Below are positions 50,717 through 60,259 of a DNA stretch of 64,000 bases, piece after piece. Under the pieces are notes generated by a model. It made no database searches and had not been told where the DNA came from. It was given only the letters and a program-made list of their open reading frames with translations. Position numbers and translations under genes: made by a program. How positions within the stretch are numbered: the stretch's first letter is position 1; every line of letters starts with the position of its first letter. Origin of the DNA: an uncultured Mycoplasmataceae bacterium (GTDB lineage Bacteria > Bacillota_I > Bacilli_A > Mycoplasmatales > Mycoplasmoidaceae); contig CASDPP010000001.1 in assembly GCA_949282725.1 (NCBI GenBank), positions 62,001-126,000 on the forward strand, written 5' to 3'.

Positions 50717-52528
50717 CTATATTTTAACTGTTGTTTTTTTCTTTCTAATTAAGGATCAAATAATAAATGCAATTGCTAAAATAACTGGAATTCCTAATCC
50801 GATTAATAATCCTAAAATTAAAGCTAAATTAACATTTTGTATGATTAGTGTTACTTCTTTTTCAAATTGAAGCCCTGAGTAATCATTAGTTGCTCTAATT
50901 TTCATTTTATAAGTTCCAATAATACATTGATCAGTTCAAGATAATAAACCTTGTTCATTAATTGATAATCATTCAGGTCTATCTCCTTCTATCATTACAA
51001 TTTCTCATTGATCAATACTTAATTCTTCTGGAAAAGATTCAAAAGTATATTGTTCTTGACCAGCGACTTTTTTAGAGTTAATTTCATATGGTCCTTTGAT
51101 TGCAGCTGTTTTATCATAAATATTTAAAACAACTGGTAATTCTGCTGATAAAGAAGTAGCAGTGTTTGTTGCTTTCACTTTAAAACTATGTTTACCCACA
51201 ACTGAAGAATGAGATGAAATATCTATTCATGTTAATAAACCGTTTTGATTAATATCTAATCATGGAGGCTTTTCTCCTTGGTCCATAATTATTTCTCATT
51301 GATCAGCAACTAATCCTACTGGATCTGAAACAAAAGTATATGTTTTTCTTCCTGATTGATTTGTATAGATTAAAGTTTCTCCTTGTACTTGAGCTGTATT
51401 TGCATAAACATTAATTGTTATTATTTGGTCAGATTCTTTTGTTCATCCGTTAAAAGAAGATTCAATTTTAAATGTATAAGTTCCTTTAGGAACATTTTTT
51501 CAATTAATTTTACCTTTTGATATACTTAATCCTCCAGGAATAGATTGAGTTTCACCTGTTGGTACTAGTGATCAAGTAAAAATATAATTTGATAATATTT
51601 CTGGATTGCACCCTGTTACACTGAAAGCACTAGATGAACTACCAATGTCTGTTGTTGAAATGTTAATTTGATTAAAATTTCCGTTAATATTTGCTGAAGA
51701 AGAATTAAAAGACCATTCTGCTACTTGTGATGAATTAAAAGTAAAGTCTGGAGCATCTAAATAAGTGTTAGTTGTTCCTTGCGGAACATAGACTTTACCT
51801 GTTATTGTTGGTTGTCAATCAGTTCCAAACGATGTTGGTGGTGTTTCAGATAAGAAATATAGATTATCTAAAGTAACACCAAAAAAAGCACTAGCTCCAA
51901 TACTTGTTACACTAGATGGAATTACTAAATCTCCTGTTAGATTTTTGCAGGAATTAAAAGCATATTCTCCAATAGTTATTAAACTTGTAGCTTGTGATAA
52001 ATCTAGTGATGTAATATCTGTATCACGAAAAGCTTGATTACCAATACTTGTTACACTAGATGGAATTACTAAATTTCCTGTTAAATTTGAACATTTACTA
52101 AACACAAAATCACTTATTGTTGTTAAAGAATCTGGTAGGATAATATTTCCACTAAGTTTAATACAAGAATAAAAAGCACTATCTCCAATAGAAGTTAAAC
52201 TTGTAGCTTGTGATAAATCTAATGAGCTAATATTTTGATTTGAATAAAAAGCATTATTTGCTATTTGTGTAACATAATCAGGAATAACTAAATCTCCTTT
52301 TCCTGAAGCATAAGACTGAATAATTTTTCCTGTTTCATCTAGATTAACATAAATATCCCCCATTTGTGTTTCTGTGTTTGAACTAGTAAAGCTATTAAGT
52401 GAATTTTTAAAATTTTCTGTAATAACTTTTTGTGTATTTTGATATTGATTATTAAACCCAATCCCTGCTAATGGACTTAATAATGTTAATGAACTTAATA
52501 ATTTGTTAATTGTTTTGATTTTTTTCAT
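50717..52528 (-). CDS. BspA-type leucine-rich-repeat surface protein with Ig-like domains
   Basis: 603 residues. A signal-like N-terminus without lipobox Cys (to about residue 25) and a C-terminal membrane anchor (about 570-592) followed by RKKKTTVKI indicate a cell-surface protein. Residues about 75-235 contain BspA/TpLRR repeats (units such as LVIPSSVTSIGNQAF and SLDLSQATSLTSIG). Residues about 385-555 hold two tandem Ig-like repeats with PPWLDINQNGLLTW and PEWLSINEQGLLSW cores (He_PIG-like). BspA proteins bind host matrix proteins and cells in oral and urogenital bacteria. No neighbour explains it. A 16-base homopolymer in its promoter region suggests on/off switching. Confidence 0.88.
51897..52220 (-). 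repeat. Internal DNA repeats within the BspA leucine-rich region
   Basis: A nearly identical stretch of about 48 bases occurs at 51897-51944 and 52041-52088, exactly 144 bases apart (48 codons, two repeat units). Another match of about 24 bases occurs at 51981 and 52197 (216 apart). All fit whole codon numbers, so recombination would keep the frame. Confidence 0.8.
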
Positions 52529-52590
52529 ATTATTTATTTATATAAATATTTTAACAAAAAAAAAAAAAAAACGCAAACAGTAATAAAAAA
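52529..52590 (-). promoter_or_regulatory. Promoter region of BspA-like gene with T16 homopolymer
   Basis: On the minus strand a run of 16 T (52556-52571) is flanked upstream by TTTGCG and downstream by GTTAAAAT. If TTTGCG is the -35 and TAAAAT (52548-52553) the -10, the spacer is 18 bases and is almost wholly the T tract, so a slip of one base would change promoter strength. A TATAAA nearer the ATG (52537-52542) is an alternative -10. The ATG is 28 bases beyond the tract. Confidence 0.6.
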
Positions 52591-52607
52591 ACATTTAATG
52601 TGCTCAC

Positions 52608-53291
52608 TTAAACTTTATATTCTTTTAAATAAGCTTTTTTTGCTGCTACTTTTTCTGCATCTTTTTTTCGATATCCTAAACCTTTTGAAATAAGTTGATT
52701 ATTTACAAAAAGGCTACATTCATATTGATTAATATTATTAACTTTTTTAAGTTTGTTAACATATTGTATTTTTCAGCCATGAATTTGTTGGACTTTTTCA
52801 TGTAGTAATGATTTATAATCCAAGTTGTCTTTTTGAATTGAACGGATTTCATATAAGTGAATAATAGTGTTTCTTAAAAACTTATTTACTTCTTTTTCTC
52901 CTAAATCAATATATATAGCAGCCACTAATGATTCAAAAACATCTTCTAAGATGTTATCTGAAATTTTTAAATTACTTGATATTAATGAACGATTTATATT
53001 AATATATTTATTTAATTGAAGTTTTTTAGCAGCTAATGATAAAGTATGTGATTGAACGATAATAACTTTTTCTTTTGTTAATTCACCTTCTGAAGCATCT
53101 GAATATTTATTGTATAAATATTCACAAACTATTTTTTCAATAATTGCGTCACCTAAAAATTCTAATCTTTGATAATTGTAATTTAAATTCATTTCATGAG
53201 AATATGATGGATGTGTTAATGCCTCGATATAAATAGAAATATTTTTAGGCTTAATTTTTATTTTTTGAAAAAGAGAAGATAGATTATTCAT
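52608..53291 (-). CDS. rnc: Ribonuclease III
   Basis: 227 residues. It cuts double-stranded RNA in rRNA and mRNA maturation. QRLEFLGDAIIEKIV (family signature ERLEFLGDA, with Gln first) near residue 41 and EDVFESLVAAIYIDLG near 114 give the metal-binding acids. A C-terminal double-stranded-RNA-binding domain (about 150-227) ends in KKDAEKVAAKKAYL. It starts within the end of plsX (8-base overlap). The intervening acyl-carrier genes of the Bacillus plsX-rnc cluster are missing. Confidence 0.95.
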
Positions 53292-54270
53292 TTATTTTTT
53301 GTTTTATTTCATTGATAATGTTATTTTTTACTGATTTATATAACATTTGTAAAGAACTATAAAATTGTTGTTTATCTGCAGATCCATGAGTTTTAACAGC
53401 AATTTTATTTAATCCGATAACTACTGCTCCAGCATTATTACGATAATCAAATGTTCTTTTAATGTTTTTAAATATACCTAAAGATAATATTGAAGCTAAA
53501 AAATTTCAAGGCTTTTTAAATTCTTTTTTTAAAACTGATTTAAGAGCTAATAATCCTCCTTCAAGAGATTTTAATGTAATATTACCAGTATACCCATCAC
53601 AAATAGCAATATCAACAACACCGTTAAGTAAATATCTTGGTTCAATAAAACCCACATAATTTAAAGAACGATCATTTTTTAATAATTCATGAGCTTTTTG
53701 TTGAAAATCAAAACCTTTATTATCCTCTGTTCCGATATTAATAACACCAATTTTTGGATTAGAAATATTTCGGTTTTTTTTACAATAAATATTAGCCATT
53801 TTTGCAAATTGATATAAATCTTCACCACTGCATTCCTTATTAGCACCAACATCTAGCATGTTAAAACCATGTCCTGTTGATGAAGGAACGTAAGGCATAA
53901 AAGCTAATTTATGAATACCAGGAATTAATTTTATTAAGTAATGAAGCATTAATACATAACATGATGTGTTTCCTGCTGATAAAATTCCATCAGCTTGATT
54001 ATTAGCTACCGCTTCAATTGCCTTATACATTGATGAGTTTGTTTTTCTTAAACCCATAATTGGATTATCAGTCATTTTAATGACATCTGGAGCATGGATA
54101 ATATCAAACTTATATTTGGTATTTAAATCAGTAAGTTTTTTTTCGATGATATTTTTATCACCAACTAAGATAATTTCAACATCATTATGAGTAGATAAAA
54201 AATCTATTGAAGCATTTATTGCTTCAATAATATCATTTTCAAAACCCATTACATCAACAACTAATTTCAT
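53284..54270 (-). CDS. plsX: Phosphate acyltransferase PlsX
   Basis: 328 residues, normal length. It makes acyl-phosphate for PlsY from acyl-ACP, or balances with acyl-phosphate from fatty acid kinase. VDVMGFEND replaces the usual VDAMGGD at the N-terminus; GLRKTNSSMYKAIEAVA, ADGILSAGNTSCYV, LDVGANKEC and ALSD-like CDGYTGNITLKSLEG blocks match the family. It lies directly after fakA-like (2 bases), as expected if host fatty acids enter via acyl-phosphate. TGA Trp near residue 256. Confidence 0.93.
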
Positions 54271-54272
54271 AA

Positions 54273-55982
54273 CTAGTTAACCATTATTACATGGTAAGAA
54301 TAAATTGATTCATTTGTAAAAATAAATTCTGGATCAACAAGTAATTTTTCTTTAATGTATTTTTTAATCTCTTCATTATTTTCAATTAAAAATTCATTTC
54401 CATAAAAAATATAAACTTGTTTTGGTAAACTTTTTTTAAATTGCTTTGACATTAAATCAATTAAATTATTTAAAACATTCATTTGATTTTTATTGGCATA
54501 TTTAATTTTTTTATCATAAATACTAAAGAAATCATTAGTGTTTATAGGAACATCATTAAACTTAATTTTTTTAATAGATTTTGAAATCTTACCAACACGA
54601 GCTTTTTTCATGATTGAATTCATTTTTTTAATTGTTTGTTCATAAGTTTGTTCAATACTATAAGAAAGACACAACAAATAATTTAATCCAACATCATTTG
54701 TACAAATTAAATGAACTTTAATATTTTTACTTAAGAATTTAATTGCTTCTTTTGCTGAAAGCATCATATTAGAATCATGAACTAATAAGATAATTTTTTT
54801 AGATTTAACTTTTTTTAACGCATCAAGAAAATTTTGAATTGAAGGGTTTAAATTAGTTTCGGTGTCAATCATATTAATACCAGATAAATCTTTTTTAAAT
54901 AATTCTGATAATTCGTTTGTTGATATTGTTGAGATAATTTGCGTAGTATCAGACAAATTATTGTCTGTAGCATTATTAGATTTAGCTTTTTTAGATTTTA
55001 CACCATCTAAAGTAAGACCTGGGTTGTTATCTAAAAATTGGAAAGTCATATTTTCAATTTTAACTTTTGAAAATTCGCCATATTCAGCACCAATTTGTAA
55101 TACTTTATAGGGATTAATGGAATGAACATGAACCTTTACTATATCATCATCATGAACCAAAACTAGTGAATCACCAATCTTTTTTAACTTATTTGTTAAT
55201 TCATCTTTCGAGAATGAACGCTTAGCGCTTTGTTCTGAAACAACTTTTGCACCAATTTTTAAAATAAATTCACAGCAATAACCAAAACCTTCATTATTAT
55301 CAATAAAGTTAGGCATAATGTTTATGTTATTATTAATTGGTTTTTTAATTGAAGTAGAAGCTTCTTTTTTATCTAATAAACATTCATACATCCCTTCCAA
55401 GTAACAACATAAAGCATATCCTCCTGAATCTACTACATTAGCTTGTTTTAAATTAATTAAAAAATCAGGAGTTTTATCTAAAGCTATTTTTCCTTGTTCA
55501 ACAACAAATTTAAATAATTCTTCAATTGTTTTAAATTTGCCTATATTAGTGTTTAATGATTCACTTATCATTCTAATAACAGTTAAAATTGTACCTTCAA
55601 TTGGATTAACTAATGATACATATCCTCTTTTTGTAGCTAACTCAAAACTTTTAATAAGAGTTGAAATATCTAGTTCTGTTTGATTTTCAGGAAAAGCACT
55701 AACAAAACCTTTAATAATTTGACTAAAAATAACACCAGAATTACCACGAGCATTCATTAGTAAAGTTCTTGAATAAGTATTTCCTAAAGTTTTTAAATCT
55801 TTAAATTCCACTGATTCAATTGTTGAATTAGCATTAATACATGTAATTTTCATGTTAGAACCAGTATCACCATCAGGAACAGGAAAGACATTTAGTTTGT
55901 TAATGTATTCAAAATTATCTGAAACTTTTTCAGCTCCAGCAACAAACATATTTTTAAGTTTATTAACATTAATATATTCCAT
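54273..55982 (-). CDS. fakA: Fatty acid kinase catalytic subunit (FakA/YloV, DAK2 fold)
   Basis: 569 residues. The N-terminal DhaL-type kinase domain has NVFPVPDGDTGSNM (near residue 31; metal-binding aspartates), NARGNSGVIFSQIIKGF (near 78) and NVVDSGGYALCCYLEGM. The rest matches the FakA middle and C-terminal regions (GYCCEFILK, SLVLVHDDDIVKVHVHS). FakA phosphorylates fatty acids held by FakB, supplying acyl-phosphate for PlsX/PlsY. No fakB is in the window. Part of the conserved asp23/yloU-yloV-plsX-rnc order; recG and fab genes usually between them are absent. Confidence 0.9.
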   Translation of the reverse strand: MEYINVNKLKNMFVAGAEKVSDNFEYINKLNVFPVPDGDTGSNMKITCINANSTIESVEFKDLKTLGNTYSRTLLMNARGNSGVIFSQIIKGFVSAFPENQTELDISTLIKSFELATKRGYVSLVNPIEGTILTVIRMISESLNTNIGKFKTIEELFKFVVEQGKIALDKTPDFLINLKQANVVDSGGYALCCYLEGMYECLLDKKEASTSIKKPINNNINIMPNFIDNNEGFGYCCEFILKIGAKVVSEQSAKRSFSKDELTNKLKKIGDSLVLVHDDDIVKVHVHSINPYKVLQIGAEYGEFSKVKIENMTFQFLDNNPGLTLDGVKSKKAKSNNATDNNLSDTTQIISTISTNELSELFKKDLSGINMIDTETNLNPSIQNFLDALKKVKSKKIILLVHDSNMMLSAKEAIKFLSKNIKVHLICTNDVGLNYLLCLSYSIEQTYEQTIKKMNSIMKKARVGKISKSIKKIKFNDVPINTNDFFSIYDKKIKYANKNQMNVLNNLIDLMSKQFKKSLPKQVYIFYGNEFLIENNEEIKKYIKEKLLVDPEFIFTNESIYSYHVIMVN

Positions 55983-55987
55983 AAGAT

Positions 55988-56251
55988 TTAAATAATAGAT
56001 ACATTTATGGTAAAGTTTTTAGAATTTAGACAACTTACTAGTTCATAGTAGATTGTTGATTGTGCATCAAAAGCTATGTTATATACTGATAATGCTTCTG
56101 GTTTAAGAGAAAATTCAATTTTTATTTCATTATTGTCATTAAAAGAAATAGTTTGTTTTTTTGAAAAATCTATTAATGGAATTTTTGCTAAAACACCAAC
56201 TATAATTTCTTCAATAAGTTTTTTGTCAAAAACTAAAGTTTTTTCTACCAT
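55988..56251 (-). CDS. Asp23/Gls24 (YloU) family protein
   Basis: 87 residues, shorter than the usual 120. The call rests mainly on context: yloU precedes yloV (fakA) in Firmicutes, here 5 bases apart. The protein reads as a compact alpha/beta domain ending with a hydrophobic strand (KNFTINVSII), compatible with Asp23. Function in the family is not well defined and may be membrane or envelope related. Confidence 0.65.
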   Translation of the reverse strand: MVEKTLVFDKKLIEEIIVGVLAKIPLIDFSKKQTISFNDNNEIKIEFSLKPEALSVYNIAFDAQSTIYYELVSCLNSKNFTINVSII

Positions 56252-56265
56252 AATATAATTCTTAT

Positions 56266-56273
56266 ATTATAAT
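56266..56273. promoter_or_regulatory. Overlapping divergent -10 elements (asp23 operon / rpmF)
   Basis: The sequence ATTATAAT contains TATAAT on the plus strand (56268-56273) and TATAAT on the minus strand (56266-56271). The 54-base gap between divergent starts probably holds two competing, back-to-back promoters. Confidence 0.45.
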
Positions 56274-56305
56274 ATAAAAAATAAAATTAATATTGATTAA
56301 TATTT

Positions 56306-56482
56306 ATGGCAGTTCAACAAAGAAGAGTAAGTAAATCAAGAAAAGGAATGAGAAAATCTCATTTACATTTAGACCCTAAACAGGTGGGTAAATGTAAAAA
56401 ATGTGGTAAACCAGTAACTCCACATAGAGTTTGCAAAAGCTGTGGTTACTACAATGATAAGAAAATAATTGAAGTTAAATAA
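56306..56482 (+). CDS. rpmF: 50S ribosomal protein L32
   Basis: 58 residues. MAVQQRRVSKSRKGMRKSH is the standard L32 N-terminus, and the C4 zinc ribbon is kept (CKKC...CKSC, residues about 32-48). All four Cys present means the zinc-binding form. Followed after 6 bases by a small membrane-protein gene. Confidence 0.96.
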   Translation: MAVQQRRVSKSRKGMRKSHLHLDPKQVGKCKKCGKPVTPHRVCKSCGYYNDKKIIEVK

Positions 56483-56488
56483 TATCAA

Positions 56489-56674
56489 ATGGAATCAAAG
56501 AAAAAAATTACAGATTTAAATTTTGATAGTATTCCAACACCAGAACAGTTTGAAAAGATTAAAGTTAAGTCAAAAACACATTGATACAATTCACTTTTAA
56601 CATTTTTAATATTAATAATTGGTATTAGTCTTGGTGTTATTTTTTGTCATCTTTTAGTCGTTTTTTTCAAATAA
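56489..56674 (+). CDS. 61-residue single-TM membrane protein
   Basis: Charged N-terminal half (Lys-rich, with IPTPEQFEKIKVKSK) followed by one hydrophobic segment (about 36-58, LLTFLILIIGISLGVIFCHLLVVF) and Lys at the end. One TGA encodes Trp before the segment. It starts 6 bases after rpmF, likely co-transcribed. No family recognised; the orientation and role are unknown. Confidence 0.65.
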
Positions 56675-56698
56675 GATTTTTAAGTATAATATCTATAT

Positions 56699-56770
56699 GG
56701 TGCCTTAGCCAAGTGGTAAGGTCCGAAGCTGCAACCTTCGTATTCGTCAGTTCGAATCTGACAGGCACCT
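56699..56770 (+). tRNA. tRNA-Cys (anticodon GCA)
   Basis: Acceptor GGTGCCT/AGGCACC, anticodon loop CTGCAAC (GCA) between CGAAG-type stem bases and CTTCG, T-arm AGTTCGAATCT, discriminator T. CCA at 56771-56773. Confidence 0.95.
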
Positions 56771-56776
56771 CCAAAA

Positions 56777-56850
56777 GCGCCTTTAGCTCAATTGGATAGA
56801 GCGTCTGGCTACGGACCAGAAGGCTGTGGGTTCAACTCCTGCAAGGCGCG
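56777..56850 (+). tRNA. tRNA-Arg (anticodon ACG)
   Basis: Acceptor GCGCCTT/AAGGCGC, D-arm TAGCTCAATTGGATAGAGC, anticodon loop CTACGGA (ACG) between TCTGG and CCAGA, T-arm GGTTCAACTCC. CCA at 56851-56853. An A34 anticodon needs TadA deamination to read CGN codons. Confidence 0.95.
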
Positions 56851-56868
56851 CCATTAAAAAACGAAAAT

Positions 56869-56896
56869 AAACTGGTAGAAATACTAGTTTTTTATT
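56869..56896. terminator. Terminator after the tRNA pair, facing nadE
   Basis: Stem AAACTGGTA/TACTAGTTT (one G-T pair), GAAA loop, T-run from 56888. The convergent nadE stop (56892-56894) lies inside it, so it may serve both strands. Confidence 0.7.
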
Positions 56897-57644
56897 TTAT
56901 TTTTTTTACCGGTGATGGTGGAGGTAAAAATTTATGATTATTTTTTTTATGAGCATCAATTATTTTATTTAAAGCATTTTTATTTCTAAGTTGTTTGTTT
57001 GATAGAAATAAATCTATATCTTCATATTTAACACCCATTTCTTGTTCATCATATTGATCTTTTCTTAGTGATGCTGAAGGTTGACGTTTAATAATAATCT
57101 TAGGAACATCTAGTTCTTTAGCAATTTGATATATATCTGATTTTTTTAATTTACTAAGTAATGAAATATCACATGCACTATCACCAAATTTAGTAAAAAA
57201 ACCCATATATAATTCAGCTGCATTAGAAGTGCCAACAACAAGAGCATTTTTTTCAGCAGCAACAGCATAGAGATTAATCATTCTTAATCTTGGTTTTAAA
57301 TTATCTTTTGCTAATTGAGATTTTAGTTTATTTTTTTTAACTAATAAATCATATTCATTACTTAGATTTAAAACATTAGTTTTAGTTTTAAATTTTTTAT
57401 CAAACGCCTTAACACATTGTGAGTCAAGATTAGAGCTATGTATGTTAATAAAATATAAATCTAAATTAATTGATTTATTTCTTAATAATATTGCAGCTGC
57501 TACAGCAGAATCAATACCTCCTGATAAACCAATAACTAAATTTTTTATTTTATTTTTTTTTAAATATTGGTTTAATCAATTATTTAAATAATCAACATAT
57601 TCAATATATTTATTTTTTTTAATCAATTGTGAACTCATTTCCAT
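56892..57644 (-). CDS. nadE: NAD synthetase
   Basis: 250 residues, the short ammonia-dependent form without a glutaminase domain. It converts nicotinate adenine dinucleotide to NAD. The ATP pyrophosphatase loop is VIGLSGGIDSAVAAA (near residue 37), followed by VVGTSNAAELYMGFFTKFGD and PSASLRKDQYDEQEMGVKYEDID. Two in-frame ATGs (57644, 57638) are possible; both lie within the end of obg, giving a 26- or 20-base overlap. TGA Trp near residue 23. Confidence 0.93.
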
Positions 57645-58893
57645 AAATTAACATAGTGTCGCCTTTTTTGGCTCCATTTTGTTTAGCTTTTTCTTCAACT
57701 TTTACTGTTAATAATTTTTGATTATATCTTATTATGTTATCATTTGTTGTTAAAGGTATTTTATGAGATCAATATTTTAAAAATTCTGATTCAATTCTTC
57801 AAGTATTTTCATCTACATTAATTACTTTAATCTCTTGATCATGTTGTTTTTCTTTAATTACCTTAATAATTTTAATATTATCTTTATCAGATAACATTGA
57901 TTGTCTTAGTGAATTAATTTTATCATATTCTAAAAATATCTTATTAAGTAGTTCATTAATATTTAATGAATCTTTTGTTGAAATACAATAAACATCTTGT
58001 TTAATTTGTTTTTCAAATTGCTTAATTATTTTTTGATCGTGTTCTAAATCCATTTTATTTAACACTACAAATGTTTTTTTGGTTAATAAACTCGGATTGT
58101 ATTTCATCAATTCTTCATTTATTTTGTCATATTTTGATTTTAATTCATTATCTTCAATTGAAATTAAATGAATTAAAATTAAACATCTTTCAATATGTTT
58201 TAAAAAATCAAAACCTAACCCTTTTCCTGATGATGCTCCTTCGATTAAACCAGGAATATCTGCAAAAACAAGTGATTTGTTTTTATTTTTTACTGTTCCA
58301 AATACTGGAACTAAAGTTGTAAATTGATAATTTGCTATTTTAGGTTTAGCATTACTTATTTTTGATAACAAACTAGATTTTCCGGCATTTGGAAAGCCGA
58401 TAATTCCAATATCTGCAATGTATCTTAATTCAAGACGAATGTTTTTCTTTTCACCAATATCACCTCTTTCAAATAATGAAGGTGCTTTATTTTTTGAAGA
58501 TTTAAAAAATGCATTTCCATGACCGCCTCGACCACCTAAACAAACAATACACTCTTGTTTATCTTGTAAAATTTCTTGAATTAATTCATTAGTGTCATTA
58601 TCATATATAGAAGTTCCTAAAGGAACTTTAATGTATAAATCATTAGCAGATTTACCAGTGGCTAATTTAGATTCACCGTTGTTTCCATTTTTGGCAACAA
58701 TTATTTTTTTATTTTTTAAATGAAAAAAACTATTAACATTATGGTCCCCTATTAAAATAATTGACCCACCATTTCCGCCATCTCCTCCTCATGGTCCGCC
58801 TTCAGGATAGTGTGCTTCTCTTCTTCAAGCAACTATTCCATCACCACCATTTCCTGCTTTTAATTCTATTAAACACTTATCTGTAAATTGCAT
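57619..58893 (-). CDS. obg: GTPase Obg
   Basis: 424 residues, normal length. An N-terminal glycine-rich Obg domain (AGNGGDGIVAWRREAHYPEG, GGRGGHGN) is followed by the G domain with G1 GFPNAGKSSLL (about 166), G3 DIPGLIEGA (about 210) and G4 NKMD (about 285). The C-terminal Obg_C domain (about 345-424) is present. It acts in late 50S assembly and stress response. The upstream membrane-protein gene is 2 bases away and nadE overlaps its end. Confidence 0.95.
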
Positions 58894-58895
58894 AA

Positions 58896-59606
58896 TTATT
58901 TTTTTTCAATATCAATGTATTCTTGATTATTTTTTTCTGATTTATAGTTATCTACTAAACTTCTTAATTGTTGATCGTTGCTTCTTTTTTGTTTATTTAA
59001 TGATATTAAATCGTTAACATATAAATGAGCATTTTTAGATTTAAAAATAATAAAGTTTATGAAATAGTTAATTATAAAGAATGAAATAATTGTTATTATA
59101 AAACTTATAACAACTCTTAATAAAATCCTTCATAGTTCATTTTGTTCACCGAAATATGGAATTCAATTAGTAAAAATAAAACACATGCAAAATAAAGCAC
59201 AAGATAAGCTAAAAGGTAGTATGTCATAATTGCCAAATTTCAACAATTTTAAAATAAATGGATAAATTAAACTAATTGTTAAACCAATTAAACAAAAATA
59301 AATTATCAAAGGATTAAAAAAAACAATTGGTGTAATTATTTTGTAATAATGACCAACTAATTGATGAAATTGTTCTAAACTTTGATCTCAATTTGGCAAT
59401 GTGTGATATGTGTTATAAAGTGATTGATAATTATTCTCAGTAATTAATCCTTTTCATAAAATTCCATCTTTAGGTACAATTCAATCTTTGTTTAATACAT
59501 CTAAGTCTCCAAATAATATAAAAATAACAATAAAGTACAGCAATACAAAAAAAATTACTGAAAGACTAATTATTCATGCTGGAGTTTTAAAATGTTTTTT
59601 TAACAT
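58896..59606 (-). CDS. Four-TM membrane protein upstream of obg
   Basis: 236 residues; no family recognised. Hydrophobic segments at about 12-36, 95-118, 128-150 and 160-188. Between the first two is a polar loop with Trp residues (most TGA-encoded), probably outside the cell. The C-terminal 40 residues are charged and likely a cytoplasmic helix (SLNKQKRSNDQQLRSLVDNY). It precedes obg by 2 bases; that position gives no clear hint of function. Confidence 0.75.
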
Positions 59607-59622
59607 ATGATAATTATAAATT

Positions 59623-59654
59623 AAAAAAGTTACTTGTTGAAAGTAACCTTTTTA
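59623..59654 (-). terminator. Terminator after the uvrC-yfcE operon
   Basis: Reverse strand: stem GTTACTT/AAGTAAC, five-base loop, then a T-run of six; one mismatch before the A/T arms. It lies between the yfcE stop and the start of the membrane-protein/obg/nadE unit. The 128 bases between 59655 and 59782 are AT-rich with no feature seen. Confidence 0.65.
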
Positions 59655-59782
59655 GTTGAAAATGATATTTGTTGCAAACATCTATTAAAGATTGATTAGT
59701 TCTTATTTTTATGTTTACATTTATTTTATATACAAAAAAATTTCAAAAATGCTAAAAAATTTTAAATAAATATTTATATTTA

Positions 59783-60259
59783 TTATTTAATTGTTTTTAG
59801 TTCAAATTTGATATGGTTTCAAGACACTAGCGCGATAACATAAGTCTTATTTCCGTTTGATTGTCTAGGATAAGATAATGATCCGGGATTTATTAAATAA
59901 GGTTTAATATCATCTTTAATATATGGAATATGAGTATGACCAAAAATTAATACATCAGTTTGATTTTCTCTAGCTAAATTAATTAATCGATTTTCATAAG
60001 TTGTTTGATTAAAAGAAAAAAATTCATCAGAATGTAATAAGTAAAACTTATAGTTAAAAATATTAAATAATAAACTTCTTTTATTATGATAATCATTATT
60101 TCCGTCCACATAATAAGTAATATGTTTATTCATTCATTCTTCATTTGTACAATAATCACCTGCGTGAATAATGACTTCTGGTTTTTCTTTTTTAATTATT
60201 TTTTCAATAATTTCATTATTCCCATGAGAATCAGAAATAATTAATAATTTTTTAGTCAT
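59783..60259 (-). CDS. MJ0936/YfcE-type phosphodiesterase
   Basis: 158 residues after reading a TGA Trp near the end. Metallophosphoesterase motifs: IISDSHGNN (residues 7-15), HAGDY (about 32), VDGNND (about 50), LLHSDE (about 74; usually THG) and FGHTHIP (about 104), then INPGSLSYPRQS, the family's substrate motif. It hydrolyses phosphodiesters; cellular substrate unknown. A strong AAGGAGGAATT precedes the start (60262-60272), which lies within the last codons of uvrC (8-base overlap). Confidence 0.9.

Noticed and set aside
51897-52220. Regular repeats that could suggest a CRISPR array.
   Set aside because: Repeats lie in a coding frame, encode leucine-rich units and differ in length; spacing is not that of repeat-spacer units, and no cas gene is near.
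59655-59782. Possible small gene or RNA between yfcE and its terminator.
   Set aside because: AT-rich sequence without a start-stop frame of convincing composition, without a promoter pair, and without stable pairing apart from the terminator.
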